From positions 1 through 45,083 of the forward strand of contig NZ_JANQOP010000251.1 in NCBI RefSeq assembly GCF_028285745.1: a stretch of 45,083 nucleotides of DNA. Direction: 5' to 3'. Under the pieces are notes generated by a model that was given only the letters and a program-made list of their open reading frames with translations, was not told where the DNA came from and did no database searches. The translations under genes were made by a program, and so were the position numbers. Positions within the stretch are counted from its first letter, which is position 1, and every line of letters starts with the position of its first letter. The DNA is from Acaryochloris sp. IP29b_bin.137 (GTDB lineage Bacteria; Cyanobacteriota; Cyanobacteriia; Thermosynechococcales; Thermosynechococcaceae). Below, one piece after another: positions 17,493 to 25,796 of the stretch.

Positions 17493-19181
17493 TTGCCACA
17501 AGAGTTGCCTTCCCCTTTCTCGCAAAGATTTGATGTTTTGGTCGTGGGTGGCGGTGCTGCGGGCCTCTACACAGCCTTATCCTTACCCTCCCATTTTCGG
17601 GTGGGTTTAATCACCAAAGACACCTTGTCACGCTCCGCGAGTGATTGGGCACAAGGCGGCATTGCCGCTGCTTTTGATGATAACGATTCACCGGAACTCC
17701 ATGCGCAGGATACCTTGCAGGCAGGGGTAGGCCTCTGTGAGCGCAGTGCAGTCAATTTTCTCGTTCATCAGGCCCCGGCTCAAGTCCAAGCCCTACTTAA
17801 GATGGGCATTGCTTTTGACCGTCGCCAAGATCAGCAGCTGGCAATGACCTTAGAGGCCGCCCATTCTCGTCCTCGCGTCCTCCATGCTGCAGATACAACG
17901 GGAAGAGCGTTAATTAAGACCTTGACCGCACAGGTGTGGCAGCGGTCAAATATTGAAGTCTTAGCAGATACATTTACGCTAGACCTCTGGCTGCATCCCC
18001 AAGCTGATCGCTGTCAAGGGGTCTGCTTGCTGTCTGCCGGTCGAATTTTTTGGGTCGCGGCCCCAGTCGTTATCTTAGCGACGGGCGGAGGGGGGCAGGT
18101 TTTCGCTCAAACGACCAATCCTGCCCTCAGCACTGGGGACGGCGTTGCCATGGGCTGGCGGGCTGGGGTCCAACTTCGAGATCTAGAGTTTTTCCAATTT
18201 CATCCGACTGCTTTGAAACTATCGGGTGCCCCTAGATTTTTAATTAGTGAAGCGGTCAGGGGGGAAGGGGCACATTTACTCGATAGCACAGGCTATCGGT
18301 TTATGTTTGACTATCACCCTCAGGGAGAGTTGGCACCTAGAGATGTCGTCAGTCGCTCAATTTTTACCCATTTACAATCTCAACCAGACGCAGGTGTGGA
18401 GCATGTGTTGTTAGATTTGCGCCCGATTCCGCCTGAGCAGATTCAAAGACGATTTCCCAAAATTATTCAAGTCTGCCGGAAGTGGAGAGTGGATGTTTTT
18501 CAAGACCCTATTCCTGTATCCCCGGCGGCTCACTACTGGATGGGCGGGATTACAACGGATTTACACAGCCAAACCTCTGTCCCTGGTTTGTATGCAGTGG
18601 GTGAGGTCGCCAGTACGGGCGTACATGGCGCCAACCGACTAGCCAGCAATTCCTTACTGGAATGTCTCGTTTTCGCCGCCCAATTTGCGGATCTGCAACT
18701 GCCTAATCCCTCGGTAGAACCCCCACCATCGCTGCAGGACATCAATCGCGACTCACGGGACTGGCAGCAGCAAGAATTGGCTTGTGATCAACTGCGGCAT
18801 CAACTACCGGAGTTACTTTGGAAATGTGCAGGCATCTCTCGCACTGGAGACCAGATGCAAATGGCACTGAATCAAGTCGTCAGTTGGCGACAGGACTTTC
18901 TGGAGCTGCCGTTGTCGCAGCATCTGGTGAACCTAAAACCTGGCCAGGGAATGGACTTGGCGAAGGTTGATGTTTCTGATGTTATGGTTCGCAAGTGGGC
19001 TGAGACCCAAAATCTACTTGATATTGGTTATTTAATCTTAAAAAGCTCCGAATTCCGTACGGAAAGTCGGGGAGGACACTACCGAGCCGACTTTCCTGAC
19101 GCTGATCCTGCATGGCAAACCCATACGGTGATAGAAGGGGAAAACTGTATTCAGCGCCCCCTTGACTCATCCGTTAGCTAA
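17493..19181 (+). CDS. nadB: L-aspartate oxidase
   Basis: A 562-residue flavoprotein that oxidises L-aspartate to iminoaspartate, the first step of de novo NAD synthesis, passing it to quinolinate synthase NadA. The FAD-binding motif is DVLVVGGGAAGLYTAL near residues 14-29. The succinate dehydrogenase/fumarate reductase flavoprotein fold continues with SASDWAQGGIAAAF, ATGGGGQVF, FQFHPTAL, the substrate-binding SEAVRGEGAHL, and the C-terminal flavin segment GEVASTGVHGANRLASNSLLE. The C-terminal helical domain is present. The start is TTG 17493 and no ATG precedes the flavin motif. Its 3' end overlaps the convergent S4-domain gene by eight bases. nadA and nadC are not in the window. Confidence 0.94.
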   Translation: MPQELPSPFSQRFDVLVVGGGAAGLYTALSLPSHFRVGLITKDTLSRSASDWAQGGIAAAFDDNDSPELHAQDTLQAGVGLCERSAVNFLVHQAPAQVQALLKMGIAFDRRQDQQLAMTLEAAHSRPRVLHAADTTGRALIKTLTAQVWQRSNIEVLADTFTLDLWLHPQADRCQGVCLLSAGRIFWVAAPVVILATGGGGQVFAQTTNPALSTGDGVAMGWRAGVQLRDLEFFQFHPTALKLSGAPRFLISEAVRGEGAHLLDSTGYRFMFDYHPQGELAPRDVVSRSIFTHLQSQPDAGVEHVLLDLRPIPPEQIQRRFPKIIQVCRKWRVDVFQDPIPVSPAAHYWMGGITTDLHSQTSVPGLYAVGEVASTGVHGANRLASNSLLECLVFAAQFADLQLPNPSVEPPPSLQDINRDSRDWQQQELACDQLRHQLPELLWKCAGISRTGDQMQMALNQVVSWRQDFLELPLSQHLVNLKPGQGMDLAKVDVSDVMVRKWAETQNLLDIGYLILKSSEFRTESRGGHYRADFPDADPAWQTHTVIEGENCIQRPLDSSVS

Positions 19182-19953
19182 ACCGCTTGAGCTGAATCCG
19201 ATACCGTTCTTTTTTGGTGATCTGCACCTCACCTAGTTCTAGACGGCCTTTGCCTCGGATCGTGACGAGGTCGCCGGTTTTGAGGGCATAACTGGCTTGG
19301 GAAATTTCTTTCCAATTGACCCGGACGTCTCCGGTGTTGATCAGATTCACCATTTTGTTGCGAGAGAGCCCGAAACCCGCCGATGAGATCGCATCCAGCC
19401 TCATAGAGGCCTCTACCGTTGTCATCTCCTTACAGCGGGGTTCTCGTACCTTAAGCTGTTCAAAGGGAATGGGTTCTACTTGCACAGGGACAGTGCGCAC
19501 TTGGGTGAGGTGGGTTTCTAAAAATGGCACGAGTTGCGGGGCTGCGATCGCTTGGGCTCCTCGTTCCCCCAGCACCAAAATATCACCCACCTGATCTCGG
19601 ACAATCCCCGTTCCTAAAATCGCGCCCAAGAAATCTCGATGGGTCGCTGGATCGAACAGAAAATTACCTGAAATACTGAGGGCCGCAAGCTCAACCTGAG
19701 GGCGATCCAGCGGGAGATCAGAGCGTGCGATCGCTAGTCGTTTTCGCTCCGCTTGCGGATATCCCCCCCAAGCCAGGACAGATAATTCCGTCAAGGAACC
19801 CAGAAGGTGTTCAGCTTCCGCTAATTCTGGCGGTGAGAGGAAACTAGAAATCACAACCTCCCATGTTTTTAGGGCCTGGGTTGCCTGATCCAGAAGACGA
19901 GACATGCAGTCTGTATATTCCGTTCCTTGTAATAATTTTGCTTTGGGTAGCAT
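19174..19953 (-). CDS. Photosystem II S4-domain protein (YlmH-like)
   Basis: A 259-residue RNA-binding protein of the cyanobacterial and plastid PSII S4 group, named for a link with photosystem II assembly or repair. An N-terminal alpha/beta domain (residues 1-100) is followed by HRDFLGAILGTGIVRDQVGDILV, a motif shared with YlmH. The S4 domain is at about 180-245: SMRLDAISSAGFGLSRNKM, NLINTGDVRVNWKEI, LKTGDLVTIRGKGRLELGE. It overlaps the end of nadB tail to tail, so readthrough on either strand would give complementary 3' ends. The ATG at 19953 is used. Its RNA target is not known. Confidence 0.9.
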   Translation of the reverse strand: MLPKAKLLQGTEYTDCMSRLLDQATQALKTWEVVISSFLSPPELAEAEHLLGSLTELSVLAWGGYPQAERKRLAIARSDLPLDRPQVELAALSISGNFLFDPATHRDFLGAILGTGIVRDQVGDILVLGERGAQAIAAPQLVPFLETHLTQVRTVPVQVEPIPFEQLKVREPRCKEMTTVEASMRLDAISSAGFGLSRNKMVNLINTGDVRVNWKEISQASYALKTGDLVTIRGKGRLELGEVQITKKERYRIQLKRFS

Positions 19954-20185
19954 TCGTAAAAAATTGACTTAGAAATGGAAATGTCAAGAAAAGAACACGG
20001 TATTGTTATCCTAACAAGCCTGAACTTTAAGATTCCTCTAAAGGAAACTGCCGAAATCTCGCCAGACCTGCTAAGCTTTGAAAAAATATTTCAAACGTTT
20101 AGTTTACAAATAGACCTCATCTCTACCTTGTTGACGGGAGAGAATCGCTAGAATTGCAGAATTACGACACTTTGGGAGTTAGCAA

Positions 20186-20632
20186 ATGCGGCAGGTCAAC
20201 TTTACTCTGATCTTTGTGATTTGTCTGGCAGTGGTCTTATTTGCCATCGAAAATACTCAGCTAGTCAGTATCAAAGTCGTCAAGGGGGTCCAACTGACAG
20301 CTCCTTTATCAATTGAGCTGATCATTACCTTAGGTATTGGCGCTGTCTTGGCTTGGGTGTTTAGTGTGTGGACAACAGTGCAAGAACTTTTTGTCACCCG
20401 CCAAGCTTTACAGGCGAGAGAGGTAGAAATTGAATCCTTACAAACAGACCTCGAGCGCTATAAAGCTGAACTGGAAGAACAACGTTTACTCCTGCCAAGC
20501 CAGTCAACCAGAGTTCCCTCGACCGATTCCGTAGCAGTCCTATCTGAACCACAAATCGCCTCTGTGGTCACCCCTTCAGCCCCTCAGACTGCTGTGATTA
20601 CCCCCCCGCCATCCGATCTCGTTACAGACTAA
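20186..20632 (+). CDS. LapA-domain membrane protein
   Basis: A 148-residue protein with two N-terminal hydrophobic helices separated by a short loop: residues 5-21, then about 40-62 after ENTQLVSIKVVKGVQL. A coiled coil follows (LQAREVEIESLQTDLERYKAELEEQR), then a disordered Pro/Ser tail. This is the lipopolysaccharide assembly protein A (LapA/DUF1049) layout. Its precise role in cyanobacteria is unknown. The ATG at 20186 is preceded by GGGAG. The stop is seven bases before the scpA start, so the two genes are almost certainly cotranscribed. Confidence 0.85.
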   Translation: MRQVNFTLIFVICLAVVLFAIENTQLVSIKVVKGVQLTAPLSIELIITLGIGAVLAWVFSVWTTVQELFVTRQALQAREVEIESLQTDLERYKAELEEQRLLLPSQSTRVPSTDSVAVLSEPQIASVVTPSAPQTAVITPPPSDLVTD

Positions 20633-20639
20633 ATCACCG

Positions 20640-21395
20640 ATGAGCCATTCCTTCGCCCATAACGCCATTTCCATGTTGATCGATCTCGCCCAACGGGGTG
20701 AAATTGATCCGTGGGATGTGCAGGTGATCGATGTCTTTGATCGATTCTTGAGTCAGCTGTCCTACCAAGACTCGCAGGAACTGTCAGATTCAGGGCAAGC
20801 CTTTCTCTATGCCTCGATGTTGGTGTTGCTCAAGGCTGAAACCCTAGGTGACTTGATTGAAGAGCCCGAAGAACCCGACGAGATGGAGCTGTTTTTGTTT
20901 GACAATTCACAAGCTGAGGGAAATGGACTGCCCTCTCCTTTGGAGGGATGCTTGCTGCGTCGTCCAGTCGCTCGCCCACCCCAGCGACGGCGGGTAACCC
21001 TGACGGAGCTGATTAACCAACTAGAACTTATGGCGGTGGCGGTTGAGCGCCAAGCCCAGCGGCCTCGGGTACGCAAGGTGCGGCGAGTGTCTAAGGCGAA
21101 GTCCATGAAAGCCATTTCCCAACTTGCGCACCAAGAAAATTTATCTGAAGTTGCAGAACAGCTAGAAGAAATTTTTGCTCGCTTAGATCCCCATCAAGAT
21201 TGGCTAGATTTTGAAGAGCTACTGTCCTTTATGAATGATCGGGTTGGCGTATTCTGGGCATTGCTCTTGCTTTGCGCTCAATCCAAAGTAGAGTTAGAAC
21301 AAAATGAATTCTATGTGGATCTGAGGCTCAAACCCTTAAAGTCTTCGCCTGCTCCGGTAGAACTCTTGCCTAATCTCAAGTCTGCTGCTTCTTGA
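20640..21395 (+). CDS. scpA: Segregation and condensation protein A (ScpA)
   Basis: A 251-residue kleisin that bridges the SMC heads and ScpB in the bacterial condensin-like complex. The N-terminal helix-turn-helix region has FAHNAISMLIDLAQRGEIDPWDVQVIDV, a classical ScpA opening. It continues with FLYASMLVLLKAET, the helix that contacts SMC. The middle is acidic, then Arg-rich (residues 108-160). The C-terminal winged helix includes FLDLRLKPL-like NEFYVDLRLK. It follows lapA closely. scpB and smc are not in the window. Confidence 0.9.
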   Translation: MSHSFAHNAISMLIDLAQRGEIDPWDVQVIDVFDRFLSQLSYQDSQELSDSGQAFLYASMLVLLKAETLGDLIEEPEEPDEMELFLFDNSQAEGNGLPSPLEGCLLRRPVARPPQRRRVTLTELINQLELMAVAVERQAQRPRVRKVRRVSKAKSMKAISQLAHQENLSEVAEQLEEIFARLDPHQDWLDFEELLSFMNDRVGVFWALLLLCAQSKVELEQNEFYVDLRLKPLKSSPAPVELLPNLKSAAS

Positions 21396-21443
21396 AGTAC
21401 AAACCCATTGGCAAGCACTCTTGTCATAAGCCATAAACCGCTT

Positions 21444-21908
21444 ATGGATGTTAAAGATTTAGCAATTTGGCTCATCGCTTTCGCCATCATTATCCATACC
21501 TTTGAAGAAGGTTGGCTACCCGAATACCAAAAGGCAACCTCGAAGCTACAAGTAGTGCAATCGACTCGCTTTTTTATTCTGGAAAATTTCATTATCTTTG
21601 TCTTCGTTGTGGGCTTAGCCATTGTCGGCTGGCGATGGCCAATTCTGAGCGGTATCTTGCCTGCCATAGGGTTGACCCATCCATTCCTAGATCATGTGGG
21701 ATTGAGTTGGAAAAACCATAAGCTGCGACCTGGGATTTGGACAGGACTGTTCCTGATGGTACCTTTTAGCATCTGGGCCTACAGTCTAGCCAACACCCAT
21801 CACCTCTTCAAGTTATATGAGTTAGTCATTAGCGGGGCAATCGGATTATTGATCTCGATAGGGTTGTATTGGATGGTTGTGCAAGAGATGAACCGTCTAT
21901 CAAAGTGA
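21444..21908 (+). CDS. HXXEE-domain membrane protein
   Basis: An integral membrane protein of about 154 residues. The first helix carries IIHTFEEGWLP, the His-x2-Glu-Glu motif that names the family. A second histidine/aspartate motif, THPFLDH, lies at the start of a later helix. Four to five hydrophobic segments are visible. The conserved His/Glu/Asp suggest a metal site in the membrane, but no reaction is established for the family. I take ATG 21444 as start, giving MDVKDLAIW. A TTG at 21408 would add twelve unlikely residues. It lies about 50 bases after scpA, same strand. Confidence 0.75.
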   Translation: MDVKDLAIWLIAFAIIIHTFEEGWLPEYQKATSKLQVVQSTRFFILENFIIFVFVVGLAIVGWRWPILSGILPAIGLTHPFLDHVGLSWKNHKLRPGIWTGLFLMVPFSIWAYSLANTHHLFKLYELVISGAIGLLISIGLYWMVVQEMNRLSK

Positions 21909-22039
21909 TCCATCTCTATTCATCGGCGGTACCCAATAACGGCAAATACATCAAGCTTCCACCTCCTGCTCCTGCCAAGCACATCTGAGTAGAACGGTAG
22001 AGCGTTCAGCAGTGCCTATCTTTAGCTGATCAATAGCCT

Positions 22040-23044
22040 CTATTTCTTGAGGGCTTGTAAATCTAGCGCCAAAAAGCGGTCTAGGGGACGGTACATCCAA
22101 TACATTGAGCTGGTGGCATCTAGGCTTGTTTTTTGAAAGCCCAACATCGCCCCCATTTTCTCGTAGATGGGGTGAATAACTAAAGTGTGTAAATCACAGA
22201 GATTGGGAAAATCCTGCTGCATCCGCCGCAACGTTTCCTGCGTATCCAGTAGCAACGGAACTTGATATACGTCCCAGTAGAGGGGATCAATCATCCAACT
22301 CCGCACGTAAACCGACACACAGTTTGGATCACCTGGTGTTGCCATTTGAAATGGATCCACCTCCGTCAAGGTACTCAAATGCAGACCCTTACTCGGTGCC
22401 GAGAAGAAATTTACGTCGGAGCCACTGTCCGTCGGATAGAGCAAATAAAAGCCTACAGGATTCAGGGTAGTGACCTGTCGCAACACTCTCATCCCTGAGC
22501 CATACTGCCTAGCCCACTGCCGGAGTTTTAACGTAATGCAGTGCGGAGCCGTCTCAGAATTTTGGTTCATCCAGTTATAGTTGCGGGCTAACAAGTTAGC
22601 CACTGGAATAGCGTCGCAGCGAGGGTCAAAGTCATCGGTTTTTAACTCTACCATCTCCTCAGAGGCGTCCCACCCTTCCGGCATCGGCTGAATTTCGATC
22701 CAGGTGGTATTGCCGTCAAACTGCTTCTGGATCAGACCCAGGGCGGCTAGCTTATCTAGCATCATCCCGGCGGCGCGATCGCTGCCTTGATCCTTATCAA
22801 AGTAGAACAGATCTGCCGCTTGCCGATGGGTACAGATGACTGTTTGGGTGGGCAAGACCAGGGCCTCAAGGGGAGGCCGCAAACGAGGATTATTGGCTAG
22901 CTGCTCTGTTACAAGAGCGTAAATCCATAGACGCACAAAGCTCTCCGCTCGAATCCGAGTTAGCCCGACCCGCTGAATCAATTTCCCCACGGTTTGCTGC
23001 TGCCATTCAGGAGGCCACCATTGATCCAGCTCTTCAGTATTCAA
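22040..23044 (-). CDS. Protein of unknown function (334 residues)
   Basis: An intact 334-residue soluble-looking protein that I do not recognise. It opens with MNTEELDQWWPPEWQ. A helical segment LIQRVGLTRIRAESFVRLWIYALV follows, and then a possible winged-helix region (DRAAGMMLDKLAALGLIQKQ). The C-terminal half is mixed alpha/beta and rich in Tyr/Trp. No signal peptide or membrane helix is seen. The start is TTG 23044, supported by GAGGTG seven bases upstream. It is divergent from the YiaAB-like gene. Confidence 0.8.
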   Translation of the reverse strand: MNTEELDQWWPPEWQQQTVGKLIQRVGLTRIRAESFVRLWIYALVTEQLANNPRLRPPLEALVLPTQTVICTHRQAADLFYFDKDQGSDRAAGMMLDKLAALGLIQKQFDGNTTWIEIQPMPEGWDASEEMVELKTDDFDPRCDAIPVANLLARNYNWMNQNSETAPHCITLKLRQWARQYGSGMRVLRQVTTLNPVGFYLLYPTDSGSDVNFFSAPSKGLHLSTLTEVDPFQMATPGDPNCVSVYVRSWMIDPLYWDVYQVPLLLDTQETLRRMQQDFPNLCDLHTLVIHPIYEKMGAMLGFQKTSLDATSSMYWMYRPLDRFLALDLQALKK

Positions 23045-23184
23045 TTACTTCACCTCACTTCACCCTCTTTCAGTATAGTTCTTGGCCCTGATATTGCTTC
23101 AAAGCCTTACGGTGAAATCATTGTGGCCTCACCCGGACAGAAGCCAGAATGCAATTAATCTAATCAAGCCCTTCGGAGGCCATT

Positions 23185-23475
23185 ATGAGCGACAAACAAA
23201 TCACTACCCCCACGGTTCATACCAGCGCTTGGATTGCCCAAACCTGGATTTCCTTCACTGTTTCCATTGCCGCCACCGCTATTGGCATCGTCTATCTGCC
23301 CGTCAACCCTTGGATGAAGGGTTACTTGGGCATGGGAACCTTATTTTCCATCGGCTCCACGATCAGCTTGTCCAAGACCATCCGCGACGTTGAAGAGTCG
23401 AAGCGGGTGCTCAGCCGCCTGGATGAAGCCAAGTTAGAAAAACTGCTAGCCGAACATGACCCTTTCAACTCATGA
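23185..23475 (+). CDS. YiaA/YiaB-type two-helix membrane protein
   Basis: A 96-residue protein. After a polar N-terminus it has two membrane helices (TWISFTVSIAATAIGIVYL and YLGMGTLFSIGSTISLS) joined by a short loop NPWMKG, then TIRDVEESKR and a helical C-terminus. This is the YiaAB two-helix domain, including the closing KTIRD. Function is unknown in the family. The ATG at 23185 follows CGGAGG at a good distance. The last codons fall inside a 16-base tandem duplication that spans the end of the gene. Confidence 0.82.
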   Translation: MSDKQITTPTVHTSAWIAQTWISFTVSIAATAIGIVYLPVNPWMKGYLGMGTLFSIGSTISLSKTIRDVEESKRVLSRLDEAKLEKLLAEHDPFNS

Positions 23476-23486
23476 CCCTTTCAACT
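23455..23486 (+). repeat. Tandem duplication of a 16-base unit at the end of the YiaAB-like gene
   Basis: CATGACCCTTTCAACT occurs at 23455-23470 and again, without mismatch, at 23471-23486. The first copy encodes the last residues before the stop. With one copy the reading frame would end directly after the Asn (AAC TGA), so the duplication adds a single serine before the new stop. It also pushes the next gene's ribosome binding site away. Confidence 0.9.
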
Positions 23487-23498
23487 GAGGACAAAATT

Positions 23499-23951
23499 AT
23501 GCATCTGCAAACTAAACAGCTATCACCTCCTAAATTTTGGCTATATATGACAGCGTATATGCTGATCAGTTGTCTAGCTTTTGGGTTCTCTTCCGGTGGC
23601 TATTCAGCTCTATTGATCCTTTTTGTAGTAACTCATTTTTATCTCGTCGTCTGGATAATATTAACGATTATCTGCATCAAGGCACAACGGATGAAGTATT
23701 CTGCCAGATTGATGTATCCCGTCTTCAGTATTCAAACGCTTGCCATTCTTTTAAGCCCTGAAGATTCTGGATATTACGGCATCACTCAGTGCAGCAAGAA
23801 CTTTATTCAAAGATTTCTCCAGCCTGAGAATTGCAATGGCTTGTGGTTACATTGGGATACTTATCCATTCATTCTCGGCTTATACGGCTTACTGGTAACC
23901 CTTTTTCTGATTGATGTTCTCCGACTGCAATTCCAATCAGCAGCACAATAA
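23499..23951 (+). CDS. Multi-span membrane protein of unknown function
   Basis: About 150 residues with four hydrophobic helices (near residues 13-30, 36-60, 72-84 and 125-142). A cysteine-containing polar loop between helices 3 and 4 includes GITQCSKNF and PENCNG and could form a disulphide on one face of the membrane. I do not recognise a family. I prefer ATG 23499, because GAGGA lies seven bases upstream. An upstream ATG at 23472 overlaps the previous stop and lies inside the duplicated 16-mer. Likely cotranscribed with the YiaAB-like gene. Confidence 0.6.
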   Translation: MHLQTKQLSPPKFWLYMTAYMLISCLAFGFSSGGYSALLILFVVTHFYLVVWIILTIICIKAQRMKYSARLMYPVFSIQTLAILLSPEDSGYYGITQCSKNFIQRFLQPENCNGLWLHWDTYPFILGLYGLLVTLFLIDVLRLQFQSAAQ

Positions 23952-24249
23952 TGTCCCTAAAGACTTCTTCTGAAGCCACCCAACTCTATCTAGCTCAACG
24001 ATTTATCAGATCTGTTTTCGTTGAATAGCGGTATATCTACCCACTCAGTGCCAAAAATAATCTCAATCACAAAGTGATGATCCGCCAGCTTTCGAAATAT
24101 ATATCACCCAAACGCTTACAAGGTTTGTGATTGAGTTCGACTGAGATGACAGAGCTGCCAACACCAAAATGAGGGATCACTGGCCCAAAAAACAGGCTTT
24201 TCGAGTGTCCCTCGCGACTGAACCTTCTATACAAACCAGGACTTAGATC

Positions 24250-24906
24250 ATGCTTCTGACTCACCCTCTTACGACTTCCCGCAATGCCCTCAGCATTGGT
24301 AAAGGTGTTATTTCACTCCTCCGCAATCCCAGCAATACCGAATCGGTCTATGACATTGAAGATGGGCTCTACGGAACCCAAGCTATGCAACTCGCGGTGG
24401 ACTTTATTAATACCGATGTTGATACTGCTCAGCTGGTGCAAGATCGCTATATTGCCCCTTCACCCAATCTTGAAGCACTGCTGCAGTATCCCCAAGACTC
24501 ATTGGGCTATTGCTACGCCGCCTCATTGACGGAGGCGGGGTTTGACCCAGAGTTTTACCGTGCGATCTCAGTTCAAGACGATGCCAGCTACATCCTCCTC
24601 CGACTCCGCCAAACCCACGATATTTGGCATCTGATTACCGGATTTAGCACCGATGTGGCTGGAGAATTGGGCCTCAAAGCCTTTGAACTTGCCCAAACCC
24701 GCCGCCCAATGGCCTTGGTTTTGCTCACCTTTGGCTTACTCAAGGCCCTGTTAAAAACACCTGATACCCTTGCCACTCTGCTGCCAACGATTTCCCAGGG
24801 GTACCAGTTGGGACTGCGAACCCAGCCTTTACTGTCCCAAAAGTGGGAAGAGCAATGGGAAAAGCCATTGCAGCAATGGCAGCAAGAGCTGGGTTTCACA
24901 AGTTGA
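24250..24906 (+). CDS. COQ4 family protein
   Basis: A 218-residue protein of the COQ4 family. In mitochondria and some bacteria COQ4 acts on the C1 carbon of the quinone ring precursor (oxidative decarboxylation) within the ubiquinone-synthesis complex. The key metal-binding motif is intact: THDIWHLITGF followed by VAGELG, i.e. His-Asp-x2-His-x11-Glu. A hydrophobic, helical C-terminal half (ALVLLTFGLLKALL) fits membrane or lipid contact. Cyanobacteria make plastoquinone rather than ubiquinone, so a matching role there is an inference. The start ATG 24250 lacks a strong ribosome site. The next gene follows after 71 bases on the same strand. Confidence 0.85.
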   Translation: MLLTHPLTTSRNALSIGKGVISLLRNPSNTESVYDIEDGLYGTQAMQLAVDFINTDVDTAQLVQDRYIAPSPNLEALLQYPQDSLGYCYAASLTEAGFDPEFYRAISVQDDASYILLRLRQTHDIWHLITGFSTDVAGELGLKAFELAQTRRPMALVLLTFGLLKALLKTPDTLATLLPTISQGYQLGLRTQPLLSQKWEEQWEKPLQQWQQELGFTS

Positions 24907-24977
24907 GATCTGAGGCAGTCCACCCCCGATCCTGGACTGCCCTTTTCATTCAATCAAGACATAAGGAGCACAAGACG

Positions 24978-25748
24978 ATGAGATATATCGCCCTTGGATT
25001 ATTAGCCTTTCTAGCATTGATCGTTCTAGCCAGTTATGGCGTGGTGAGCTGGGCTGATATTGCCACCATTCAGTTTGTGGATTGGATAATGGGTCTCGCC
25101 ATCTTTGGATGGTTAGTCACCATTACCACGGTTCCCTGGAACGTCCATTTCCAAGCCCGAGAAGTGGTGGCAGAGATTAACCTGTCCCTAGAAAAAGGGA
25201 TTCAAGTTGATTCAGAGCAACGGCAGTATGCCGTGATGGTAGGCCGAAGAAGTTTATGGGTCGCATTAGCATTACATGGCACGTCCGCAGCAGGTCTTTT
25301 TGGTCTTGCTTGGTGGCATATTAGCGCTATTGGCTATTTTGGTTCCCTCGCTGCACTCCTGTTAACTGTATTGCGCCCTAGTATTCGCGCCTACTATTTT
25401 CTGGCCAAGCGCCTATCAATGATTCAACGCCAATGTAAGTATCCTCGTGAGGATATGCTGGAGTTAAGAGGCCGAGTAGCCATGCAGGAAAAGCTAACGG
25501 AGAGCCTGATCCAGCGCTTAAATCTAGAGGATCCAACCTCCTGGATAAGTGGACAACAGCGACAATGGGCGTCTGTTCGTCAAGATCTTAATCGCGTGAT
25601 GACGGCTCTCGAAACCCTCACAGTAAATAACCAGGTCGAGCATGATCAGATAGTGAAGGATGCGGAGAATGCGATCTCACAGCTTAGCGAAGATGCTCAA
25701 TTCTTAAATCAAGTGCGTGAGTTGCTCCGCTTTGTTAAAGCCGCTTAG
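24978..25748 (+). CDS. Membrane protein with C-terminal coiled coil, unknown function
   Basis: A protein of 256 residues. Four hydrophobic segments occupy the first half: YIALGLLAFLALIVLA, VDWIMGLAIFGWLVTI, LWVALALHGTSAAGLFGLAWW and GYFGSLAALLLTVL. A soluble helical half follows, with heptad-like spacing (residues 165-256, for example MTALETLTVNNQVEHDQIVK). I do not recognise a family. The ATG at 24978 is chosen because AAGGAG lies 10 bases upstream; a longer in-frame reading from 24843 would overlap the COQ4 gene and add a non-membrane arm. It sits between COQ4 and a glycosyltransferase gene. Confidence 0.75.
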   Translation: MRYIALGLLAFLALIVLASYGVVSWADIATIQFVDWIMGLAIFGWLVTITTVPWNVHFQAREVVAEINLSLEKGIQVDSEQRQYAVMVGRRSLWVALALHGTSAAGLFGLAWWHISAIGYFGSLAALLLTVLRPSIRAYYFLAKRLSMIQRQCKYPREDMLELRGRVAMQEKLTESLIQRLNLEDPTSWISGQQRQWASVRQDLNRVMTALETLTVNNQVEHDQIVKDAENAISQLSEDAQFLNQVRELLRFVKAA

Positions 25749-25796
25749 TCCAAACCAACACGCTATCCTAAACACCAATCCCCTAACAATCACAAT

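Noticed and set aside
24067-24264. 65-codon minus-strand frame upstream of and overlapping the COQ4 gene
   Set aside because: It has a weak GTG start, no recognised domain, and overlaps the COQ4 start. Some protein-like composition keeps it from being excluded outright.
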